A model generated the notes under the pieces. It saw only the letters and a program-made list of their open reading frames with translations, made no database searches and was not told the DNA's origin. Source: Sphingomonas sp. (GTDB taxonomy: Bacteria > Pseudomonadota > Alphaproteobacteria > Sphingomonadales > Sphingomonadaceae). Taken from it: a stretch of DNA of 7,829 bases. The translations under genes and the position numbers were made by a program. Numbering within the stretch: the stretch's first letter is position 1; each line of letters starts with the position of its first letter. Location of the stretch: the NCBI GenBank assembly GCA_021154945.1, contig JAJNQF010000249.1, positions 1 through 7,829 on the forward strand. The letters are read 5' to 3'. Shown in pieces: positions 1 through 5,228 of this stretch.

Positions 1-809
1 TGTGCATGCGCCAACAGCGCGAACAACCCCGCACCGCCCAGCAAGTTGCCGAGGATCGCCGGCAGCATCAGGCCTCCCAGCGCTTCGCCGACGCCGACCT
101 TACCCGCAAACAGCAGCAGCCACGCCTCCACCGATCCGACGATCGAGTGGCTGAACGCGCCGATCGCGACGACATAGGTGACCGCGAAGATCACGAGGAA
201 CGACTGTTCGCGCGCGTTCGGCAGCGACCAGGCGAGGATCGCGATCATGAACCCGGCCGGGATCGCGTTGACGAACGTCGCGCCCGGCGAGAGTTCGGTG
301 ATCCCCATCGACACCTCGATCATCGCGGTACGAAGCTCGCCGCCGCCGAGCAGGCCCGCCGCGATCATGCCGCCGGCCAGCGCCGTTCCGATGAGATTGG
401 CGCCCAGCACGACGCCCCAGAGTCGCAAGGTCCGCCGCAATGCCCAGCCTGAAGGCTTGGTCACCAGCGGCAACATCGCGGTGATCGTGCTCTCGGTGAA
501 CAGCTGCATCCGGCCGAGGACCACGACCAGAAACCCGATCGGGTAGCCGAGCGACACGACGATCGATCGCCACGGCGTATCGGGGATCGCCGCGTGGAGC
601 GCACCCTCGGCGATCAGCGAACTGGCGATCGCCATGCCGGCCGCGAGCCCGGAGAAGAACAGCGACGAGATCGGTCGGTCGAGTTCGTCCTCGCCCTCCT
701 CGCGCACGGCTTGATGGAGGTCCTTGGCATCGGCGGCCTTGAGCGCGTCGATGTCGTCCTCTTTGGATCCGGTGGGATCGGGCGATGCGGAGGGGTTTGG
801 TTCGGCCAT
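1..809 (-). CDS. Formate/nitrite transporter (FNT) family protein, YfdC-like, partial (3' end outside window)
   Basis: Reading the minus strand from the ATG at 809-807 gives 269 uninterrupted residues to the window edge; there is no stop codon, so the C-terminus is missing. The first ~46 residues are polar and acidic, ending in REEGEDELDRP, and are followed by hydrophobic segments that fit the six-helix FNT fold. Recognisable landmarks are GRMQLFTESTITAMLP (residues 99-114), matching the FNT LFT loop as seen in E. coli YfdC (RQQLFTENTVTAVLP), RLWGVVLGANLIGT (129-142), and FSHSIVGSVE (219-228) carrying H221, the family's central pore histidine. The family forms pentameric inner-membrane channels for small monovalent anions such as formate or nitrite; the substrate of YfdC-type members is not established. 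No convincing Shine-Dalgarno sequence precedes the ATG. The gene diverges from trmB with 65 bases between the starts. Assignment to FNT is firm; formate specificity is not supported. Confidence 0.9.
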   Translation of the reverse strand, partial: MAEPNPSASPDPTGSKEDDIDALKAADAKDLHQAVREEGEDELDRPISSLFFSGLAAGMAIASSLIAEGALHAAIPDTPWRSIVVSLGYPIGFLVVVLGRMQLFTESTITAMLPLVTKPSGWALRRTLRLWGVVLGANLIGTALAGGMIAAGLLGGGELRTAMIEVSMGITELSPGATFVNAIPAGFMIAILAWSLPNAREQSFLVIFAVTYVVAIGAFSHSIVGSVEAWLLLFAGKVGVGEALGGLMLPAILGNLLGGAGLFALLAHA

Positions 810-874
810 TACGGATATGCAACGGCTGTCGGGGGACTTTGCTCCGGCGCCCCACACCGCTAGGGCACGCGGCG

Positions 875-1555
875 ATGAACGATCCTTCTGTTATCCGCCG
901 CCTTTACGGCCGTCGCCAGGGCCACAAGCTGCGCCTCGGCCAAGCCGCGCTCGTCGAGGAAACGCTCGCCGACCTCTCCGTGCCGGAAGAGGGCCCGATC
1001 GACGCGGTGACGCTGTTCGGCGAAGACCGACCGCTCCACGTCGAGATCGGCTTCGGCGCGGGCGAACATCTGGCGGGACAGGCCGCAATGAACCCCGTCG
1101 TAGGCTTCATCGGCTGCGAGCCATTCCTCAACGGCGTGGTCGGCGCGCTCGCGCATATCCGTGACGGCGAACTGACCAACGTGCGGCTGCACATGGGCGA
1201 TGCGCTGGAGGTGATCGAGCGCCTGCCCGACGCGAGCCTCGACCGGCTGTACCTGCTGCACCCCGATCCGTGGCGGAAGGCGCGCCACGCCAAGCGCCGC
1301 ATGGTCAATCACGGCCCGCTCGACACGATCGCCGCCAAGCTGAAACCCGGCGCGGAATTCCGGCTCGGCACCGACGACCCGACCTATTGCCGCTGGTCGA
1401 TGATGATCATGAACGCGCGCCGCGACTTCGAATGGCAGGCAAAGACCCCGCACGACTTCCTGACCCGCCCCGCCGACTGGCCCGAGACGCGGTACGAGCG
1501 CAAGGCACGGCGGCAGGGCCACGAGGTCTGGTACTACCGCTATCTGCGGGTCTGA
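875..1555 (+). CDS. trmB: tRNA (guanine-N7-)-methyltransferase (m7G46)
   Basis: The 226-residue protein has the normal TrmB length. It transfers a methyl group from S-adenosylmethionine to N7 of G46 in the tRNA variable loop, in the cytoplasm. The SAM-binding motif VEIGFGAGEH lies at 56-65, with an acidic residue E82 after the next strand (GCEPF). The family signature HPDPWRKARHAKRR is at 129-142, TDDPTY at 166-171 corresponds to the TDxxxY region, and TRYERK..GHEVW at 205-219 matches the C-terminal T-x-[YF]-E ... GH-x-VW block. The ATG at 875 is chosen over upstream in-frame codons because AGGG at 862-865 lies 9 bases before it, because the protein then begins at a usual TrmB-like point (MNDPSVIRRLYGRRQGHKL), and because it avoids running into the divergent FNT gene. 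It appears monocistronic and converges with the SDR gene 48 bases after its stop. Confidence 0.96.
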   Translation: MNDPSVIRRLYGRRQGHKLRLGQAALVEETLADLSVPEEGPIDAVTLFGEDRPLHVEIGFGAGEHLAGQAAMNPVVGFIGCEPFLNGVVGALAHIRDGELTNVRLHMGDALEVIERLPDASLDRLYLLHPDPWRKARHAKRRMVNHGPLDTIAAKLKPGAEFRLGTDDPTYCRWSMMIMNARRDFEWQAKTPHDFLTRPADWPETRYERKARRQGHEVWYYRYLRV

Positions 1556-1563
1556 TCGGAAGG

Positions 1564-1593
1564 CGACACTCTCGATTGCGGTCGAGAGCGTCG
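1564..1593. terminator. Hairpin between convergent trmB and SDR genes, possible bidirectional terminator
   Basis: The 48-base gap between the trmB stop (1555) and the SDR stop (1604) holds an inverted repeat. CTCTCGA (1569-1575) pairs with TCGAGAG (1582-1588) around a 6-base loop. After one A/C mismatch the stem continues with CGAC (1564-1567) against GTCG (1590-1593). No T-run follows on either strand, so it is not a textbook intrinsic terminator. Its position between the two gene ends is what suggests the role; it could also just protect the mRNA 3' ends. Confidence 0.5.
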
Positions 1594-1603
1594 CGATACG
1601 TCG

Positions 1604-2359
1604 TTATTCGGGGTTTGCTGCGGCGTTCACCTTGGCGAGCAACGTCTCGACCTGCTGGTCGCGCTCGGCGAAGCGTAGCGGGCGAACGCGCTGGACCAGG
1701 ATCTCGGCGGGGGTCGGTCGTGCATCGAACAGCGCGAGAACCTCGTCCGCGAACTCCTCGAGCGGCTGATAGCCGGGGCGCGTCGCCTGCCCTGGCGTCA
1801 GCTCGGTCTGCACGCCCGGCGGTGCCAGTTCGATGACCTCCACCTTGCCCTTCAACACCTCCCGCAACGAGACGGTGTAGGAATGCACCGCCGCCTTGGT
1901 GGCGGAATAGGTGGGCGCGACGACCAACGGTACGAAGCTCAGCCCCGACGTGACGTTGACGATCACGGAATCCGGACGCGCCACGAGATGATCGACCATC
2001 GCGTCGATCAGCCGGATCGGCCCCAGCACGTTGGTTGTGATCATCGCCTCCGCATCCGCGAGATCGCGCGCGGTATCGACCGTTTCGCGCCGCATGATCC
2101 CGGCGTTGTTGATCAGGACGTTCAGCGCGGGAAACCGCTCGATGACGGTCTTGGCGAAGGCCGTGATCGCGGCGGGGTCCTCGACGTCGAGCGTCACCGC
2201 ATGCATGTCGGCGCGCCCTTCGATCGCCTTGTCGAGCGCGTCCTGCCGCCGTCCGGCGACGATGACGGTGTTGCCGAGATCGTGGAACCGGTGCGCGAGG
2301 GCCTCGCCGATGCCCGAGCCGCCGCCGGTGATGAGAATGGTGTTGCCGGTCCGCTTCAT
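1604..2359 (-). CDS. Short-chain dehydrogenase/reductase (SDR), DltE-like
   Basis: This is a 251-residue classical SDR, a single-domain NAD(P)-dependent oxidoreductase of usual length. The cofactor loop TGGGSGIG is at 11-18, LDVED with D58 follows the third strand, NNAG is at 84-87, and N110, S138 (NVTSG), Y151 and K155 (YSATK) make the complete catalytic tetrad. The arginine pair R37-R38 after the second strand (VAGRR) favours NADP(H) over NAD(H). PGVQTEL at 181-187 is the usual post-catalytic loop. The start MKRTGNTILITGGGSGIGEAL resembles the DltE-like group of SDRs (COG3967). No D-alanylation genes are next to it, so a role in teichoic acid chemistry is not implied and the substrate is unknown. 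AGGAG nine bases upstream supports the start. It is transcribed alone, divergent from phoR. Confidence 0.9.
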   Translation of the reverse strand: MKRTGNTILITGGGSGIGEALAHRFHDLGNTVIVAGRRQDALDKAIEGRADMHAVTLDVEDPAAITAFAKTVIERFPALNVLINNAGIMRRETVDTARDLADAEAMITTNVLGPIRLIDAMVDHLVARPDSVIVNVTSGLSFVPLVVAPTYSATKAAVHSYTVSLREVLKGKVEVIELAPPGVQTELTPGQATRPGYQPLEEFADEVLALFDARPTPAEILVQRVRPLRFAERDQQVETLLAKVNAAANPE

Positions 2360-2368
2360 GATCGCTCG

Positions 2369-2373
2369 CTCCT
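2369..2373 (-). promoter_or_regulatory. Ribosome binding site of the SDR gene
   Basis: On the minus strand AGGAG lies 9 bases before the ATG at 2359-2357. It is the strongest Shine-Dalgarno match in the left half of the window, and it excludes the longer in-frame reading upstream. Confidence 0.7.
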
Positions 2374-2445
2374 GTATCCGTCGCAGCCCATGTAGGCGGC
2401 CGCAGACCTATGGAAAGGCGCGCGGCGAAAGATCGGTCCGTCATC

Positions 2446-2483
2446 CCGGCAGCAGGCGTCCGGGCCGGCAGCAGGCGACCGGG
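2446..2483. repeat. Two tandem copies of a 19-bp repeat upstream of phoR
   Basis: Copy 1 (2446-2464) is CCGGCAGCAGGCGTCCGGG and copy 2 (2465-2483) is the same except A for T at position 14, so 18 of 19 bases agree and the copies abut exactly. The repeat lies in the 221-base divergent gap between the SDR start and phoR, about 100 bases before the phoR ATG. It does not resemble a Pho box. It may be a paired protein-binding site or simple slippage; no function is shown. Confidence 0.75.
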
Positions 2484-2525
2484 CATCGCGATCGAGACGA
2501 ATGATGATTACCCCGTCCACCGATC

Positions 2526-2540
2526 CGTCTTAAGGAACGC
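2526..2540 (+). promoter_or_regulatory. Leader motif shared by phoR and pstS (phoR copy)
   Basis: CGTCTTAAGGAACGC here and CGTCTTAAGTACCGC at 3827-3841 before pstS agree at 13 of 15 bases, including an unbroken 9-base CGTCTTAAG. It lies 40 bases before the phoR ATG. In pstS the same motif runs directly out of the last phased 7-mer of the presumed Pho box, so the copy here may mark a weaker PhoB-responsive or -10-like promoter element of phoR. The upstream phased 7-mers are not convincingly present here. Confidence 0.35.
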
Positions 2541-2570
2541 CGTCTGCGGGCGAGCCCTGCCCCCATCCTG

Positions 2571-2574
2571 AGGA
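2571..2574 (+). promoter_or_regulatory. Ribosome binding site of phoR
   Basis: AGGA six bases before the ATG at 2581 selects that codon. A second ATG at 2576, in another frame, lies only two bases after the AGGA and opens an 88-codon reading frame with no recognisable content, so it is not the start. Confidence 0.65.
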
Positions 2575-2580
2575 AATGCC

Positions 2581-3807
2581 ATGTTGTCGGGATTTGGCCT
2601 GCGTACGTTCTGGGCGATCGTCGTCGTCATCGTCGCGGCGGTGGCGGTGTTCGTTATCACGCGCGACGTGCAGGGGGCGATCGTGGCGCTGGTCGGCGGG
2701 ATCGCGGCGGCGCTGGTCGCGGCAGGCACCGGCGACGAGGCCCCTGCCCCCACCGATACGAGCACGGCGACATCCTCCGTGCTCGACGACGTCCTCGATG
2801 CGATCGTCGCGCCGGTGCTGCTGGTGCAGGACGGCCGGGTGACTCTGGCGAACACGGCGGCGCGGACGTTGCTCGGCGCGCATATCCTTGGCGAGGATGC
2901 GCGGGTCGCGATCCGCCATCCCGCCGCTGCCGAGCGGCTCGGCACGCCGGGCCCGATCGATGGCGAGCGGCCGATCGAGCTGGTCGGGCTCGGCACCCGC
3001 GACCAGCGCTGGGAGATGCGGCTGGGCGAAGCGTCGGACGGCCAGCGAATCGTCCACCTGATCGACCAGACCGGCAATTACGCGGCCGAGCGGATGCGGA
3101 TCGATTTCGTCGCCAACGCCAGCCACGAACTGCGCACGCCGCTCGCGTCGATCCTCGGCTTCATCGAGACGCTGCGCGACGAGGCGGGCGAGGATGCCGA
3201 GGTTCGCGCGCGCTTCCTCAAGGTGATGGACGACGAGGCGCGGCGGATGCAGCGACTGGTCGAGGACCTGATCTCGTTGTCGCGGATCGAGGCGGAGAAG
3301 TTCCGCCTGCCCGACCAGGCGGTCGATCTCGCGCAACTCGTCGAGGACACGCGGGAGGAGCTGGCGGAGGCGGCGGGCGATCGCGGCCGCGATCTGGTCG
3401 CGACGATCGATCCGGATCTCGCCTCGGTCTCGGGCGACCGCGTCCAGCTGTCGCAGATGCTCCACAATCTGATCGGCAACGCGATGAAATATGGCCGCGC
3501 GGGCACGCCGGTGACGATCGAATTGAAGCGCGACGACGCCGGCATGATCCGGCTCTCGATCCGCGACGAAGGCGACGGGATCGCCGCGGTGCATATTCCG
3601 CGGCTGACCGAGCGCTTCTATCGGGCCGATGCCGGGCGTAGCCGCTCGCTGGGCGGAACGGGTCTGGGGCTCGCCATCGTCAAGCATATCGTCGAGCGCC
3701 ACCGCGGCCGGCTCGATATCGCCAGCCAGGTCGGCGTCGGGACGACCGTCTCGGTGATTCTGCCGCCGGGAACCAAGGTCTCGAAAAGCGCTGTCATAAA
3801 AGGGTAA
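2581..3807 (+). CDS. phoR: Phosphate regulon sensor histidine kinase PhoR
   Basis: The 408-residue inner-membrane kinase autophosphorylates on histidine and passes the phosphate to the response regulator PhoB. Two transmembrane helices (about 9-27 and 31-49) are joined by only a few residues, so there is no periplasmic sensor domain. That fits PhoR proteins that sense through the Pst transporter and PhoU. A PAS-like domain (about 68-165) follows. The kinase core is complete: H-box ANASHELRTPLAS with H182, N-box HNLIGNAMKYG with N300, G1 DEGDGI at 329-334, F-box RLTERFYRAD at 341-350, and G2 GGTGLGLAIVKHI at 358-370. Its length is close to that of E. coli PhoR (431). It is followed after 46 bases by pstS, and its last codons lie inside the presumed pstS Pho box. 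The partner phoB is not in the window and is expected downstream of pstA. Identity as PhoR rests on the domain order plus the pst neighbours. Confidence 0.93.
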   Translation: MLSGFGLRTFWAIVVVIVAAVAVFVITRDVQGAIVALVGGIAAALVAAGTGDEAPAPTDTSTATSSVLDDVLDAIVAPVLLVQDGRVTLANTAARTLLGAHILGEDARVAIRHPAAAERLGTPGPIDGERPIELVGLGTRDQRWEMRLGEASDGQRIVHLIDQTGNYAAERMRIDFVANASHELRTPLASILGFIETLRDEAGEDAEVRARFLKVMDDEARRMQRLVEDLISLSRIEAEKFRLPDQAVDLAQLVEDTREELAEAAGDRGRDLVATIDPDLASVSGDRVQLSQMLHNLIGNAMKYGRAGTPVTIELKRDDAGMIRLSIRDEGDGIAAVHIPRLTERFYRADAGRSRSLGGTGLGLAIVKHIVERHRGRLDIASQVGVGTTVSVILPPGTKVSKSAVIKG

Positions 3808-3830
3808 CCCAACTGTCACACAGGATCGTC
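3791..3830 (+). promoter_or_regulatory. Predicted PhoB binding region (Pho box) of the pstS promoter
   Basis: Seven-base units are spaced by exactly four bases: CTGTCAT (3791-3797), GGGTAAC (3802-3808), CTGTCAC (3813-3819) and GATCGTC (3824-3830). The first and third match the CTGTCA[TC] half-site of the Pho box and are 22 bases apart, which is two 11-bp turns and the known PhoB phasing. The first spacer is AAAA, as expected; the second and fourth units are degenerate. The first half-site lies in the phoR coding end and the second unit spans the phoR stop (3805-3807). A -10-like element would fall in the TTAAGT...CTAAGG stretch at 3831-3846, giving a very short leader for pstS. Location before pstS, the classic PhoB target, strongly supports the call. 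Confidence 0.7.
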
Positions 3831-3841
3831 TTAAGTACCGC
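3827..3841 (+). promoter_or_regulatory. Leader motif shared by phoR and pstS (pstS copy)
   Basis: CGTCTTAAGTACCGC repeats the phoR leader motif at 2526-2540 with two differences. It lies 12 bases before the pstS ATG at 3854 and overlaps the last 7-mer of the Pho box. It could include the -10 region. Confidence 0.35.
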
Positions 3842-3853
3842 TAAGGCCGGTGC

Positions 3854-4924
3854 ATGACGGGAATTCTGGTGCAGCGGTTCGTTCTTCTTGGAGTGTTGGG
3901 AGCGGCGACGGGCGCTCTGGCCGCGTGCGTCGACCAGGCGAACGGCGGCGGCGCGGGCTCGCGCGATCAGATCACCGCGGTCGGATCGTCGACGGTCTAT
4001 CCGTTCACGACGATGATCGCCGAGCAGCTTGTGGCGAACGATCCCGATGCGAAGGCGCCGGTGATCGAATCGACCGGCACGGGCGCGGGCATGAAGCTGT
4101 TCTGCGCAGGCGTCGGGGCGGCGCACCCCGATATCGAGGACGCGTCGCGGCGGATGAAGGCGAGCGAATATAAGAGCTGTGCCGAGAACGGCGTGCGCGA
4201 CGTGATGGAAATCCAGGTCGGAATCGACGGCATCGCCTTTGCCGAGGCGAAGAACGGCCCCAAGATGCAGCTGACGCCGACCGATCTCTACAAGGCGCTC
4301 GCCGCCAATCCGGGCGGCAAGACGAACACCGCGCGGGTCTGGCGCGACGTCAATCCCGCGCTGCCCGCGGTGCCGATCCAGGTTTACGGCCCGCCGGCAA
4401 CGAGCGGTACGCGCGATGCGCTGGCCGAGCTGATCCTGACCAAGGGGTGCGAGGACAGCGACCCGACCGCCAAGCCGCTCGCCAAGTCCGATCCGGATGC
4501 GCACAAGGCGCTCTGCACGCGGGTGCGCGAGGACGGCGTGTATGTCGATGCGGGCGAGAACGACAATCTGATCGTCCAGAAGTTGCAGTCGAACCCCAAT
4601 GCGATCGGCGTGTTCGGCTACAGCTATCTCGAAGAGAACAAGGACGACGTGAACGGGGTCTCGATCTCGGGTGTCGCGCCGACCTACGCGTCGATCGCGG
4701 ACAACCGATATCCGGGATCCCGGCCGCTATATATCTATGTGAAGAAGGCGCATCTGACGGCGATTCCGGGGCTGCGGAATTTGCTGAAGCTGTATGCGGC
4801 CAACTGGGGGGCGACGGGGCCGTTGGTGAAGCGGGGGTTGATCGCGGCGCCGGCGGAAATTCAGGCACGGTCGGCGGCGATTATTGCGAATGAGACGGTG
4901 CTCGATCCGGCGGTGTTGTCGTGA
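3854..4924 (+). CDS. pstS: Phosphate ABC transporter substrate-binding lipoprotein PstS
   Basis: The 356-residue protein captures inorganic phosphate outside the inner membrane and hands it to PstCA. The N-terminus is a lipoprotein signal ending in the lipobox LAAC with C25 as the lipidated cysteine, so it is probably membrane-anchored rather than free. Phosphate-binding loops are visible: VGSSTVYPFT (43-52), TGTGAGMKLFC (74-84), the HPDIEDASRRM stretch (91-101), and TSGTRDAL (183-190). Cysteines C84/C109 and C199/C221 could form two disulfides. The ATG at 3854 is preceded by only a weak AAGG (3843-3846). GTG at 3869 is a plausible alternative start, with CGGGAA before it and a tidier signal peptide beginning at residue 6 (VQRFVLLG). 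The gene follows phoR by 46 bases behind a predicted Pho box and is separated from pstC by a 304-base repeat-filled gap. Phosphate starvation induction is expected. Confidence 0.93.
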   Translation: MTGILVQRFVLLGVLGAATGALAACVDQANGGGAGSRDQITAVGSSTVYPFTTMIAEQLVANDPDAKAPVIESTGTGAGMKLFCAGVGAAHPDIEDASRRMKASEYKSCAENGVRDVMEIQVGIDGIAFAEAKNGPKMQLTPTDLYKALAANPGGKTNTARVWRDVNPALPAVPIQVYGPPATSGTRDALAELILTKGCEDSDPTAKPLAKSDPDAHKALCTRVREDGVYVDAGENDNLIVQKLQSNPNAIGVFGYSYLEENKDDVNGVSISGVAPTYASIADNRYPGSRPLYIYVKKAHLTAIPGLRNLLKLYAANWGATGPLVKRGLIAAPAEIQARSAAIIANETVLDPAVLS

Positions 4925-4956
4925 TGAACTTCTCACCCAACCGCGCTCCCGTCCTA

Positions 4957-5034
4957 GTTCCCCCGCGAACGTGGGGGCCCAGGAGCCAAGCTCGATACCG
5001 GAACTTAGCTGGGCCCCCGCGTCCGCGGGGGAAC
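4957..5034. repeat. First paired extragenic palindrome (REP pair, CCCCCGC type)
   Basis: The left arm (4957-4982) and the inverse of the right arm (5009-5034) agree at 24 of 26 bases around a 26-base centre. Each arm is itself a small hairpin: CCCCCGC-GAAC-GTGGGGG at 4960-4977 and CCCCCGC-GTCC-GCGGGGG at 5014-5031, each with a 7-bp stem, a 4-base loop and CCCAG (or its complement) on the inner side. This nested layout is that of paired REP units (BIME-like). The element starts 32 bases after the pstS stop. It could act as an mRNA-stabilising or read-through-limiting structure. Confidence 0.85.
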
Positions 5035-5067
5035 GGAATTTTGGCGTCGATATCACCCAATAGGACC

Positions 5068-5174
5068 ACCACCCCGGCGAAGGCCGGGGCCCAGTTGGGC
5101 ACCGTCGCGTTGGTTGATGCTGCGCCCCGTTACCTCGACCTTTCCAACTGGGCCCCGGCCTCCGCCGGGGTGGT
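5068..5174. repeat. Second paired extragenic palindrome (REP pair, CCCCGGC type)
   Basis: The left arm (5068-5098) and the inverse of the right arm (5144-5174) agree at 30 of 31 bases, separated by 45 bases. Each arm again folds alone with a 7-bp stem and 4-base loop: CCCCGGC-GAAG-GCCGGGG (5072-5089) and CCCCGGC-CTCC-GCCGGGG (5153-5170), followed on the inner side by CCCAGTTGG or its complement. The architecture matches the first pair but the stem sequence is a different variant, so two subfamilies sit side by side. Short open frames through here read as repeat peptides (such as PAKAGAQL) and are not genes. Confidence 0.87.
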
Positions 5175-5188
5175 AGCTGGTGGGATAA

Positions 5189-5202
5189 CGCGCGCGCGCG
5201 CG
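5189..5202. repeat. (CG)7 dinucleotide run before pstC
   Basis: Seven CG dinucleotides run without a break, 26 bases before the pstC ATG and 14 bases after the second palindrome pair. Such runs can slip in replication and can adopt Z-DNA under negative supercoiling. With this, the 4925-5228 gap is accounted for; I see no gene in it and no convincing promoter for pstC. Confidence 0.7.
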
Positions 5203-5228
5203 ACCAAACGCCACGGGCGAGAACTATA

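Noticed and set aside
6..863. Several plus- and minus-strand open frames of 89-251 codons over the FNT gene
   Set aside because: They overlap the recognisable FNT reading on the minus strand, have Arg/Asp/Gln-rich translations and lack motifs. The true frame lacks a stop only because it leaves the window.
1604..2359. Assignment of the SDR to D-alanine esterification (dltE function)
   Set aside because: Sequence resemblance is to a broad SDR group, and no dltABCD genes are present nearby, so only an oxidoreductase of unknown substrate is supported.
2530..3819. 429-codon open frame on the minus strand opposite phoR
   Set aside because: It is the mirror of a GC-rich coding gene. Its translation is rich in Arg, Asp and His with no domain, while the plus strand encodes a full histidine kinase.
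3831..3845. CtrA-like TTAA-N7-TTAA site before pstS
   Set aside because: TTAA (3831-3834) is followed after 7 bases by TAAG, which matches the second half-site at only two of four bases; the Pho box explains the region better.
4957..5174. CRISPR array or insertion sequence in the repeat gap
   Set aside because: There are only four units, arranged as inverted pairs with unequal spacers, and no cas or transposase gene. This fits REP elements, not CRISPR or an IS.
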